Assembly: GCF_030272615.1 (NCBI RefSeq)
Contig: NC_081405.1
Coordinates: 654,616,920-654,680,919 of the forward strand
Length of the DNA: 64,000 nucleotides
Direction: 5' to 3'
Source: Cryptomeria japonica
Lineage: Eukaryota > Streptophyta > Pinopsida > Cupressales > Cupressaceae
The notes under the pieces were generated by a model. It did no database searches. It was not told where the DNA came from and saw only the letters and a program-made list of their open reading frames with translations. Positions within the stretch are counted from its first letter, which is position 1. The number at the start of each line of letters is the position of its first letter. Position numbers and translations under genes: made by a program. Positions 34,063-45,277 of the stretch are shown one piece after another.

Positions 34063-35336
34063 ATGTTGCTTCCTTTTCATCAATTAGATCTCAAAGCTTT
34101 TATTTATAGTACATGTTATTTTATGGTGATGTTTCTAGGAAAGTGCATTTCATATATAGATCACCTCAAAACTTTTTTAGATCCGAATCCTAGAGATGTT
34201 AATGGAAAATCTAATAACTGTGCCTCTCCTAGGGTATCTAATGTGAATGAAGAAAGAGATAATTCTCCTATAAATGATCTTTCTAATGGAGAACAAGCAT
34301 TTAAGAGAAACATGGCCCCATCTTCTTCTCATACATATACCCTTGCACAAGGGGGGCAAGATCAAAATATTGGTGTTTCCATCTCTTTAGATCATCCTCA
34401 TTATCCTAGAGCCTATCTTAATCATCAAAATATTTGTGGAGAAGATGATTTTATGCATTTAATTCATGATCTCTTTCCCCACATAACATTAAGTAAAGAT
34501 GAGGCCTTATATGATAAGGATCTTCCTTCCCAATCTACCAAAGAGGATATGCATGATGAAAGAAAGGAAAATCCTCCTCCACAGGATATTCCTTCATCTA
34601 GTAATCCTTTAATTCCTTCCAAACATTCCTTCACTACAAAATTCAAAGAAATTAATTATAATTTTCCTCTTCCTTATCAATTAAAGGATTCTTATAGGAG
34701 TGGCTTTAAAATAATATAAAAACAAGGTTTTAGAGGATGAGGACTTGAAAATTTTGAACAAGGAATTTGAGTCCCTATAAACCCTCCTACACAAATTACC
34801 ATAGAAGGCATAGGAAATGATAATGGATGACCTCCTTAGGATTCAAGCTTTCAAAGATCATCTTGCAAGGCAACAAACCATTCGTTCTCATAAAGTGATT
34901 CTTCAAAAACTCCTTTTTGTTCATTTCATCAAACTCACAACCATCATCCTAATGATTGTCCTGATTTTCAAAATTCAATAAAAGAACTTATTGATAGTGG
35001 CAAAGTTAAAATGACTGATCAAAATCCTTCTTCTTATAATAATAACTCTTGTTTTGAATCTCAAAAGAATAAGCTTACAACTACTTATGATCAAGAAAAA
35101 CTGGCTACTAGAATTTTTTTGAAATTGAAGTATGACCTGAATGTTGCTTTTCCTTTTGTGAAGTTTAGCACTAATCATAAAGAAGGAAGAGGATATTTTA
35201 TTTTTCATCATTGTGGTTCTCACTCTCTTGGAAAGTGTAAAGAATTTAAGGAATTTGTTCAAGAACAATAAAATCATGCTCGTATATTTCTTTCAATAGA
35301 TCTTGCTCTCTTTCTAGGTGTAAAGGTAGTGCCTTA
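34063..35336 (+). pseudogene. Element B gag remnant with two CHHC-type knuckles
   Basis: An open stretch of 218 codons (34063-34719), rich in Ser, Asn, Pro and acidic residues like the gag N-terminus of A, is followed with stops and shifts by a knuckle CX2HX4HX4C (34918-34959) and KELIDSG. A second unit (35197-35238) then has Phe in place of the first Cys but keeps His, His and Cys. The matching unit in H (47883-47924) keeps that Cys but lost the middle His, so the ancestor probably had two intact knuckles. The frame reaches a stop near 35336. No protease, RT or integrase follows. Role inferred: Gag of a non-autonomous element. Confidence 0.7.
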
Positions 35337-35830
35337 GTACTCTTTTCACCCTCATGTTTCTCCTCACCCTATTACACAAGTAGTTAACTTAACTGGGGGT
35401 TCTTTGTCATTAGAGGTGTTTCTTTTTCAATTTAAAATATCTTGGGGTAGCAACATGCTTCTCTCTTATTCCTTATCTTTGAGTTTCACCATTTTCTTTA
35501 GAGATTGAATTCTTCATAACTTGATGTCCTTTCTTGCATATAATTATCCTTCATGTGAATGCATATGTTTCCCTTGTTAGGACTTATTATTATTTTTAAA
35601 TAGAATGTCTCTTATGAATAATCTCTCCTAAGGAAATGCGTGATTCTTCTCCCTAATTTATCTTTGTCCTCTTTCTTGGGGGACAAGGGTAGCTTCTTAC
35701 CTTTCTCTCTTTCATTCTAAAATATCACTATTCCCTTTAGGGGTTGTATTTTTCAAATTTTGATACCCTTTCTTGTATGGAGCGACATGTCTTTTATGGC
35801 TAATCCCTCAGTAGGGGAATCTGTGATCTG

Positions 35831-35922
<92 letters not shown>

Positions 35923-37382
35923 AATATTACCTCTTCTTTAGAGTTGAAATTTGCATATATTAATGTCTTTTCTTGCATTGGATATTCATTCATGCGAGTA
36001 TATTATGAGTATATTATTTTTCTTATGTTCAATCTCTCTTTGGAAGTTGTGTAATTCTTCTCATTGTCCTTACACTTTGGGGTATATTGTTTTTCTTATG
36101 TTCAATCTCTCTTTGGAAGTTGTGTAGTTCTTCTCATTGTCCTTACACTTTGAGGGCAATGATTTCTCTTTCTTTCTCTCTCCCTCTCTAAGGATCTACT
36201 TTTTGTTTGTTGAGTGATCTTTGTTTCATGATTTTGTTTCATTCCTTGTGTGAATTTTTTATTTGCTCAAGGATTCTCTCTTATATAAGAGGTGTAGGTC
36301 CCTAGCTACAACCTCTTCTTTAATAAGTAGTGTATACTTATCATAAAATTACCCCCCTCACATTGGTTCAAAAGTGTGTCATCCTTCATCAAGATTCTAT
36401 TTCACCTAGCAATAGTGAGAAGGTATGAATTCTTGTTCCCCTTCCTTTCTTTTAGTAGAAGATGCTATATTTTTTCAAGAAACTCCTCTTGGATGTAGAT
36501 GTATTTTGGGAAAAGATCTCTTCACCTCCAAGGATCTCCTTTACATTTGTTGCAAGATATCTCTTTTTCAACTATCTTATCCTTTCTTATAAGAGTGTTC
36601 CCTCTTTTAGCTTGGATTTATGACATTGTTTCCCAAAGGATATCTCCTTGGCATTGAAGGTTGGTATCCATGTTTCTATATTCCTTAAGATATCAACATA
36701 GTGCTATGTTTACATCTTAAGGGGGGAAAACCCATATCACTCCCTTTGTACCATATTGTACTATTATTTTGTATATCATTTTTGCATGTCTTAAATGGGG
36801 TATTCATTCTCAAAACCAGAGGAAACAAACTCTTACACGAGATGCTTCATGCTCGAGAGTAGACACATCATTCGATATGTCTTAGACAGGGTAACACATC
36901 ACCAAAACCAAAGCAAAACTCTTACACGGGATGTCCTCGAAACTAGGCATGTATTCATTTCAATAGGGGTTGCACATTCTTGAAACTAGAGAAAAACTCT
37001 TAAATGAGATGTTCCCAAATTTTCACATTCATCCCTTGGCATTTACACATTTTTCCCTTGGCATTTGCACTCACAGGTTGAAGCACACTCAAAACCGGAG
37101 GATACAAATTTCTACACAGGTTGATATACACTTGAAACTAGACATCACTTACACACACATACACGAGGATAAGTGGAACTAGCAGAATAGGACTAGACTA
37201 ATTCAACTCTCCTCCCCAACATATATCACCTAGATGCAAATATCTAGGGGCAAGGCATTTGTGTCCTCCTCTCTCATCATTCTTCTCATGGATCACCTAG
37301 AAGAACACATGTAGTGTGTATTCATGTTATTTCTCTTCTTAATCTCATGAACTCGTAGCTTTTCTATTGATAGTTCATGGAT
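35337..37382 (+). repeat. Element B 3' modules, hairpin and G-run
   Basis: No gene. Modules matching those of F recur (near 35607, 35789, 36020, 36093). A near-perfect 73-bp tandem duplication is at 36009-36081 and 36082-36154. A 17-bp-arm hairpin (36684-36700 with 36705-36721) runs directly into six G (36721-36726). Repeated TCTTACACGAGATGCTTC-like words follow (36830-37010). Confidence 0.7.
35840..35919 (+). repeat. (CT)n microsatellite, about 40 units
   Basis: An uninterrupted CT dinucleotide run of about 80 bp inside a B 3' module. Confidence 0.95.
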
Positions 37383-38032
37383 GGGTATGTACAAGATAAT
37401 GGTGGGCCAAACATGCCCTTAAGTGGCAATGAAAATCAGAAAACATAGTTAGGCAACTTGAAGTAAAAATTTGAATAAACTACCAACATTATTTCAAAAA
37501 TATGTAAGAATAGAATGTTTAGAAAATTGAATTTAGTTTCTAATCTACTAGTTCTTTTTTGAAAAAAAAATAAAAATCTATTTGACTAAAATTTGATATT
37601 TCATTGCAGTAGTACTAAAATTTTAGGAAAAAGATAAGAAGCGGGTGTCTGTCTGACCACCCTAATCACAATCAAATCATAATATTTTTTTATAATATTT
37701 TAGTTATATATAGGAGACTCATGTCTGGATGTGATACATACTTTTTTGTATTTTTTTGAAATAATTAATTAATTATGATTTTTTTACTACAACTTTTTAA
37801 AAATATAAAAAACTTGTATGTCTGACCACCATAACTTGGTAAAAACTTTATGAAACTCATTTTTTCTTTTTTTAAATACTATAGTATATGAAGCATAGAA
37901 TGTGACGCATGTTTCCGATTCAAAAAATGTGATACCGTTATAAAGTTATAGATATTTTTCAATCAGCCTATCAATCAGAACATTAGTCAAAATATCACCA
38001 ATTTTTGGCCCCTCATGATCCTGCACATACCC
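37383..38032 (+). mobile_element. MITE K: 650-bp TIR element inside B
   Basis: The left end GGGTATGTACAAGATAATG and the reverse complement of the right end, GGGTATGTGCAGGATCATG, both run on to GGGCCAAA, giving a ~29-bp inverted repeat with about five mismatches. The interior is AT-rich with a repeated TGTCTGACCACC word (about 37649 and 37819) and no transposase. The flanking duplication is unclear. Confidence 0.65.
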
Positions 38033-38440
38033 AAATGATGCTTGATTTTCTCTTTTATGTCATCACTTGTGTTCATGAGATGTCATTTTTCAAGAATGAT
38101 ATTAGTTGTTGAGACATTTTGATATAAAGGTCTCTTTGGATCATTGACTTGAGGTCTTGTTTTTGGTTATTAGCTTTTGTTGTGTGTCTTTTTGTGTCTT
38201 TTGCCTTTGTTTGCATTTTTGTCTTTGTTTTCCTATTTGTTTTTGTCTTGTTTTTGTGTTCCCTTGCATATGTTTGAGTGAGCTGAGGTCCTACTATTGG
38301 GGGCTTGGTTCCTTGAAATTAGTGATATCTTATACTCCTTGTGATTTTGCTCCGCATTCCTCATCTTCTTCATTCCTCTTTCTTCTACTTTATTGTGAGT
38401 ATTTGTATAGGATCGTACTCCCTCTAAAGTGGGGGCTAAA
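38033..38440 (+). other. Element B 3' end with polypurine tract
   Basis: Non-coding, T-rich. It shares GGCTTGGTTCC...GAAATTAGTGAT with F (about 40105-40135) and, inverted, with H (about 45395). The purine tract AGTGGGGGCTAAA lies just before the 3' LTR. Confidence 0.6.
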
Positions 38441-39607
38441 TGTAGCATCCTAAAATTGCATCCCTTTGCAATTTTGACTACATTTGGGGCCCTCACCTTA
38501 CTTTTCTCATCCCTAAGCTTAATTGGGATCCATTTATTCTTTCACCATGCAATAATGGTCATATTTTCACATTCTACCTTGCTGGGAGCCTTAACCCTAG
38601 CCCAAATATGGGGTAGGAAAAGGATGTGGCACCTTGGTCCTCACCAAGGCCATGGTCCTCCCTAATTGGGCCCAAATTTATATCCTTTTCCCTATCCAAA
38701 TTTTGAGTGGGAAACCTTGCTTCATGTCGACTTATGTCAAAAAATCAATATGTTTGATGACAAGAAAGTATATAAGGAGGCTTTACCCTCTCATTTGGAT
38801 ATACAATTCATAACAACAAAGATAGGAGCACTATAATCAAGAAATCAAGCATTCAAGTTTTCATCATCAAGAATTTCTAGAGGTCTTCAAGGCTACATAT
38901 TCTTCATCTATCAATTGTCGAGAAACTTTACATCATTCATATACAAGCATGTGTGTGTGATTAGAATTTTGTCATGTTCATACCCTTTCTTGCAACATAT
39001 GTAATTACATTCAAGAAGCAAAACATCATTATCAGTCATTGCAAATCTGAGCTATATCTTTCCATCATTTATTTCAAGTATTTACAATATTTTATTCAAG
39101 GTTAATTCCTAAATAGGGGTTTGACTTAGGCAAACCCCTATTTCCAACCTATGTTTCCTTCTTTCTATGTGTGGGAAATAGGTATAGAGATGTGATCTTC
39201 TAAATAAGCTTTATTTGCAGAGACAAATCAAACGTTTTCAGCATGCAAAAAAGTAGGAGGACTAGGGTGCCCACCACCATGGTCTCGACAGTTTTGGAGC
39301 TTTTTCAGGGATCAGGTCTGAATCTGTATATATTGCTCAAATCCAAGTGCATGCAAAAATGTCATGTTTGTAGCTCACTGTTTTCTCAGTTTTACCTTCA
39401 ATTTTTAGCATCTTACCTTAATTTAACATTTCAACTCACAAAAGAGTGTTAGTAAATTCACACACCCCTTAAATCCATTCAGTAGTCAATCCCTATCATT
39501 CCTAATTTGGGATTGGATCTATTGGATTCATCCCTCTTTTGAATGTAATGGAAAATTAGTGATTTCCATCTCTCTAATGGTGGAAACCATAATTTTTCAC
39601 CATTACA
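38441..39607 (+). repeat. 3' LTR of element B
   Basis: 1167 bp, TGTAGCATCC...ATTACA, partner of 31805-32977. TATA box TATATAAGG at 38769-38777. Confidence 0.88.
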
Positions 39608-40241
39608 GATGTCTTACACAGGTTGTTGCATGATTGAAACCAAAGAAAACAAACTCTTATTCTTGATGGTTGTCACTTGAAACCAAACAATTGCATACAT
39701 AGTAGGATGAGTGGAACTAGAAAAACATGGCTAAAATTTTCCTACTCTCCTCCCCAACATGGAATACCTAGGAAAACACAACTAGCCCATGATATACATG
39801 TCTTCACTCACTCTTATTATCATGGATCAACTAGTAAAACAGCTAGCTCATGTTATCCATGTTTCCTTCTTTATTCTCTCCATGAGTTCATAGATTTTCT
39901 ATTTGTGGTTCATGGTTTGATGCATGCTCTTACTCTTTTTATGTGATCACTTATGTTCTTGTGATGGCATTGCAAGAATGATATTAGTAGTTGAGACATT
40001 TTGATTAACGAGGACTGTTTGGCTAGTTGACTTAAGGTCTTGTTTTTAGTGCTAATCCCTTGTGTTGCATGTCCTTGCATAAGATTGTGAGTTAACATTC
40101 TTAGATTGGGGGCTTGGTTCCATGAAATTAGTGATGTATTATCTCCTTATGATTGTTCTCCTAGTTTCTCTTCTCTCTCATTTTTCTATTTTACCGTGAG
40201 TATTTACATAGGCTCATACTCCCATTAAAGTAAGGGCTAAA
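39608..40241 (+). other. Element F interior, right of B
   Basis: Non-coding 3' part of F. It ends in CATTAAAGTAAGGGCTAAA (purine tract, about 40223-40241) directly before its 3' LTR. It resembles the corresponding part of B. Confidence 0.6.
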
Positions 40242-42425
40242 TGTAGCATCATAAATTACCACTGGTACAATTTACATCTCTTGTTTGTGCTCTTTCTTGA
40301 GCATGTTTTATCCCCATCCATTCTCTAGTTGTAATTTGTTCTTATTACCCAACTTTGATGTCATGTACAACTTTTTGTGGGTCTCATAGAGGGGTACCCA
40401 CCTCCTTGGCACCTTATTTTGGTCTCCTTTGTAGTGGGGTAGGGTGTGGTATATCCTAGTTTTCATCATGGCACCCTAAAATACCATGGTCCCCCTTAAA
40501 GGGGCCCCAATCTGAAATGGGGTAGGTTTTGTGTCTCCCTGCTAATATTTGACCCTCGAGGCTATATATGACCATTGGAGGTCAACCTAATAAATAATTT
40601 ACCTAGAAACCCCTATATAAAGACATTTTATCAACCTTATTTCATCTAAGAAATCTAATTCTCCATCCCTAATACTCGTGGATCTGTGAAGCATTCATTA
40701 GCAATCATTTTTAAAGATCTTCAAGGTTGTCTATTCATCATCAAGCTTTATGGAGCAAAGTCATGTCAAATTTTATGCAAGCATGTGTGTGTGATTTGGT
40801 TTTTGTTATGTTCATTATATTTCATACAAAATTTGTTATTACATTCAAAGAGAAAAGAATCAATGTCAACAATTGTAGATATAAGGTATATCTATTGAGT
40901 ATTTATTTTAGTATTTGCATTATTTCATTCAAGGTTAATTCTTAAATTGATGTTTCAATTAGGAAAACCTCTATTCCCAACATATTTACCTCTCTTCCTG
41001 TGTACAGGATAGGTATAGAGCTATGTTCGAGAGGATTGATAGAGTTCACAAAGAAAAATAGTTTCAGCTTTTGATAGCAACAAAATTTGAAGGATCATGG
41101 TGAATTGATACTACCTGGGTAAAAGCACAAAATTTTGTCACACTTTTATAAAGGAAATGGTCAATGTTGATTCAAATTTTTAAATTAAATCAATAAAAAG
41201 TGAAATATATGTTTTGAATTTTGAAATAAAGTAAACTAATAAAATATATATTCTTTTGTCTATTTTATGTTTGTAATTTTAATAAAAAATTAAAAAATTA
41301 TTTCAATGTAGTTTTTTATAAAGTAAACACTATAATTTAGTTGCTAATAAAATGCTAAAATTGAAGTTACACAAGCTACCACACTTTATTTGGTAAATTT
41401 TACCTTTTTCTAAATTTTTCTGTGTATATTGATAACTTGAAACTCTAATGCATGGATACATTTTTTACTTTTTTTTATAAATATATTTTTCAATAAATTT
41501 GAAAAGTTGTGTGCTGAAATATAAATCTTTCCAATTGTCACCACCTTTTTTCTTTATTATTTATCCAAATTAGAAAATAATTATATCATCTTGGCATATA
41601 TTCTTTTCTCTACTGCATCATATTTGTTTTAAAAATTTTAAGTAAATTTATGTATTTTTCCTTGACAAGATAATCAACCTTATATTTTAATGTTGATGAC
41701 CTACTTTCAATAAAAATAAAATATAAAATGTAATAACTAATTTAAATATTAAAAGATATATATTTCGGAAAATTCACTTATAGATATATAAAAGGGTATT
41801 TTTACATTTCAAAAGATATATCATTTATAAGAGTAGGAGTTGCTGAAACATCGAGTATTTTTATTTTTTATTTTTCGGTAATTAGACCCAAAGTGGTATA
41901 AAATATACATTCAGTAGACATTTCCAATTGGAAAACATGTGGCCCATATATAACTTAGCTATAATGAATCTATATAGACCATATGTTTGACTAAAATTAT
42001 TTTTTAGTTAGAATTACTTAAATTCACTTGTGCTGATAAGTTGGCCTGAAACATGACACAGTTTGGTGCTTTTAACCACCTGGTCTCGAAAAATCAAGCA
42101 AAACATTTAGGAACAAATCCAAACACATCTTATTTTTCTTAGATCTAGGTTGGTGGCTCCATTGGATATCTGTAGCTTACTGTTTTTGTCAATTTACATT
42201 ATAAATTCCTTGTTTTACCCTAATTTCTTCATTTCACAAATACATCCTTCAATATAGAAAGAGGGGAAAACAAACCAGGTGAACCTAATCAGAATTCCAT
42301 TCTTTGTCCCATTGGGATTAAGCCTAGATCTATTAGGTCCATCCTTCTCTCAATGTGGTGGTCTCTCAAGTAAAATTAGTGGCTTTGTTACCTTAATTGG
42401 TGAAACCCTAATTTTCACCATTACA
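40242..42425 (+). repeat. 3' LTR of F (with MITE1 copy 2 inside)
   Basis: Starts TGTAGCATCATAAATTACC and ends TCACCATTACA. TATA box near 40614. Partner of 26334-28537. Confidence 0.85.
41117..42077 (-). mobile_element. MITE1 copy 2, inverted relative to copy 1
   Basis: The left end is GGGTAAAAGCACAAAATTTTG; the reverse complement of the right end gives GGTTAAAAGCACCAAACTG. The interior matches copy 1 in reverse orientation (the AGTCAAACATATGGTCTATA word near 26532 appears complemented near 41970). ACCT stands on both sides (41113-41116, 42078-42081), and the 5' LTR of F has the unfilled site (ACTACCTAGTCCC). Confidence 0.75.
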
Positions 42426-42467
42426 TTATCATCAACCCAACCTACATAATCTACATCTGTGTACCTT
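42426..42467 (-). pseudogene. Copia G, RNase H N-terminal scrap
   Basis: The minus strand reads YTDVDYVGWVDDN, the first catalytic-Asp block of plant Copia RNase H. It continues at 26333 leftward once F is removed. On the other side it is cut by MITE2. Confidence 0.7.
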
Positions 42468-43515
42468 GGGCGAACCCACAATAGTGGGTTACACTTTTTT
42501 TCTAACTTGGACAACTCAATTTTCATTTTCACAAAAAACCTCACATTCAGACACTTATTACTGCTAAACCATAAGTAATTTGTAGATGATGTGAACTAAT
42601 TATTTGTGACATTTTGTGTGTATATTCTAAATATATTTTTTTGAAACTTTTTTGAATAAATTTGTTTTCATTTTTCTATCTCCTTCAAAAACTAGTTTTT
42701 TTTTTAAAACAACATTTTTAAAGAGTGATACTCATTTGGTATGGCATAACTTTTTTTCTAAAATAGATATGAATGTGATTATTTCAAATTTAGTTTTGTG
42801 ACATCCATATCTAATGTTTCCAATTGGTTTCATAACATTATCTTCAATATTTCATATTTTATTAAGTTTTGAAGTCGAGTTAACTTTAATTTTGACATAT
42901 GTTCATTTGATTTATCATAACTTGTTGTGTATGTATCCAAATTTAATTATTTTTTTGTTGGAAAGAGGACTTCAATATCTAGTGCACAAATATTTTTCAG
43001 AATTTGTTTTCACTTGTTTACTATTTTTCCATAACTGTTGAACTCGGAAGTTGATGTTCGGTATGAAACCTATGTTTAGTTAATCTAAAAAAAAAATCAT
43101 AATAAACTCTTTATATATTAAAATAATAGTCATTAGAAATATTGCTTGGAGTACTACTATCATGCATTTGGGTTTGTCAAAATTCCTCCATTTGGGCCCC
43201 TAATTTGAGCTTCGAATGCCAAAAATCTGCAAACACCATGAGAGGTTTGGGGGGAGTCCAAAACCAAGCACTTTCAATAGAACATATGTTCTATTGAAGA
43301 GGGTTCGATCGAACCCCCCTTCTATCGAACCCCCTAATGCAAATTTTGCATTTTATGCTCTTTTTGGGTTTGATCAAAAGTGGGTTTCAATCGAATGTGT
43401 TTTTTACATTCGATTGAAAGGGGGTTTCGATAAAACATGGCTAAAATTGAGTTTTGGACAAAAGAGTCAATTTTTTTCATCTAAAAATGTGTAACCCACT
43501 ATTGTCGGTTCACCC
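42468..43515. mobile_element. MITE2: ~1.05-kb TIR element with internal palindromes
   Basis: The left end is GGGCGAACCCACAATAGTGG; the reverse complement of the right end is GGGTGAACCGACAATAGTGG. The match runs 27 bp (to GTTACAC) with two mismatches. No transposase frame. The flanks CTT and CCT may be a decayed 3-bp duplication. About 55 residues of the Copia RT-RNase H linker seem to be missing at this site, so a deletion may have accompanied it. The interior has three striking palindromes (43273-43298, 43301-43316, 43385-43419). Confidence 0.7.
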
Positions 43516-44085
43516 CCTATCAAAAAGAATTGATCGCTCATTTTATATTCTAAGTAATTATTCATTGTCAAGTAAATCAAACCTCCAATCATTTTTTGAT
43601 AGAGATTTTCATTCACCTAGGGAGATGGATCAAAAATAGATAACTGCAATTCTAATTCAATAGGTGTAGGCATGGTTTTGGAGTCCATCATTTTGAATTT
43701 CTGAAGTAGTATCTTGGCGTATTTTCTTTGAGATACAAAGATATGGTGATTAGTTTACCATACCTCTAAGCCTAGAAAATAGTATAGTAGCTCGAGATGA
43801 GTCATATCAAATTCCTTCTTGAGATCATTTTTTTTGTTTCAACCATTTTTTTTGAGCTACTTGTGATAACCAAGTCATCAACATATACATTATTTATTAT
43901 AATATCCCTCCTTGATCCCTATGGTAGAGATTTGGATCATATGGATGCCTACTGAAACTATATTGTAGCATATTTCCATTGATTTTTATATACCAAGCTC
44001 TACGATCTTGTTTGAGACCATATAAGGACTTGACAAGATTGCACACATTTTCTTCTTGTAAAGAGGAAAATTTGATTTAGAAATT
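43516..44085 (-). pseudogene. Copia G, reverse transcriptase remnant
   Basis: Minus-strand translation shows SLYGLKQDRRAWY (near 44030), then a frame change, then YVDD at 43874-43885 (VYVDDLVITS) and IGGLIYLT further on. These are the central and thumb parts of a Copia RT. Several stops and shifts. The upstream part of G to the right is not seen, because H begins at 44086. Confidence 0.75.
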
Positions 44086-45277
44086 TGCAACATTGAAGGA
44101 GAAATCACCAAATCAATTTTCACTTAAGGTGAGAATAATTCCTTTGCATTCAGAATAGGGGGGGGGAAGTCTATTAGATTCAATCACAAATCAGATAAGG
44201 ATTGAATTCTAAGTGGTTTGATTGATTATGATGTGTTTTTCCCTCTTTTGTAAGTTGAAATGTTGATTTAGGGTAAAGTGTTGAAATTAAAGACAAAACT
44301 TAGAAAATACTAAGCTACAAGTTTGGGATTCAGTCGTGTACCTAAATCTAAGTAATGTGAACTAATTTGGATTTTCCCTACAAAAATGACATGAAAAAGA
44401 AAGGATTGTGGCACTGCCTCGTGGTCCTCCGATTTTTCTGCGTGTGGAAAAGGGTTTTTTTGTATCTGTGTCTAACGATTATTTCTAGAAATATAGCTGC
44501 ACACTTGTTTCCTATACACATAAAGAAGGAGAAAGAGGTTGGTAATAGGGACTTGCCTAAATCAAACCCCGATTGAGGAGTCAACCTTGAATGAAATATT
44601 GCAAATTCTTAAAATAAATTATGGAAAGGTATACCTTTAGATCTACAATGAGTGATGATGATGCTTTGCTTCTTGAATCTAATCACATATGTTGTATGAA
44701 ATGTAATGAACATGACAAAACCCTAACACACACACATGCTTACAAATGAATGATGTAATGTTTCTCCACAATGGATAGTTGAAGAATATGCAGCCTTGAA
44801 GACCTCTAGAGATGCTTGATGATGAATTCTTTAATGCTTGGATGCTTGATTGCTTTAATGTAGTCTCCTTTCCTTATCCCTATTATTCTTGTATATCTGC
44901 CTTATGCCCAAATGAGAGGGGAAGACCTCCCTATATACTTGCCTATCATCAAACATATTAATTTTCTGACATAGGCTGACATAGAGAAAGGTTACTCTCT
45001 CAAATTTGAGATGGGTCCAAGGGTCTAAAGTAGGCCCCAATTAAGGAGGACCATGGCATGCTGCCATGATCTGATTGAGGACCAAGGTGCCACGCCCTAG
45101 TCCTACCCCAAATTGGGTCAGGGTTAAGGGAGCCCAACAAGCTACAAGATGAAAGTATGATGTTTATTGCATGGAAGAGGCTTAAATAGGTCCTGATCAA
45201 GCATGAGGAATAGAACACTAAGGTGAGGGGCCCAAATGTGTTCAAAATTGTAAAGGGTGAAATTTTAGGATGCTACA
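44086..45277 (-). repeat. 3' LTR of element H
   Basis: On the minus strand it starts TGTAGCATCCTAAAATTTC and ends near TTGCA at 44086. TATATA on the minus strand lies near 44932. It matches the B LTRs in order (GGACCAAGG, TATA, CCCTCTCATTTGG). The left boundary is less sure than the right. Confidence 0.7.

Larger units (their letters stand above)
31805..39607 (+). mobile_element. Element B: gag-only LTR retrotransposon nested in F
   Basis: The LTRs are 31805-32977 and 38441-39607, both TGTAGC...ATTACA. The interior holds a repeat-rich leader, a gag remnant with two CHHC-type knuckles, long 3' modules with a hairpin and G-run, and a MITE. No RT or integrase is seen. The purine tract CTAAAGTGGGGGCTAAA (38424-38440) abuts the 3' LTR and is nearly that of A. 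The flanks CATAT (31800-31804) and GATGT (39608-39612) do not form a clean duplication, but family homology of F resumes across the insert. Confidence 0.88.
26334..42425 (+). mobile_element. Element F: gag-only LTR retrotransposon (contains B and MITE1 copies)
   Basis: The LTRs are 26334-28537 and 40242-42425, each enlarged by one MITE1 copy; without it they are ~1.22 kb. The interior is 28538-31804 plus 39608-40241, split by element B. The flanks CTATA (26329-26333) and TTATC (42426-42430) each differ by one base from CTATC, the word needed to restore the G frame. No RT or integrase is seen. It belongs to the A/B/H clan by its TGTAGC start, post-LTR TGGTGAACC and hairpin plus G-run. Confidence 0.85.

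Noticed and set aside
35760-35963. Ser/Leu-repeat ORF
   Set aside because: It is only the translation of the CT microsatellite.
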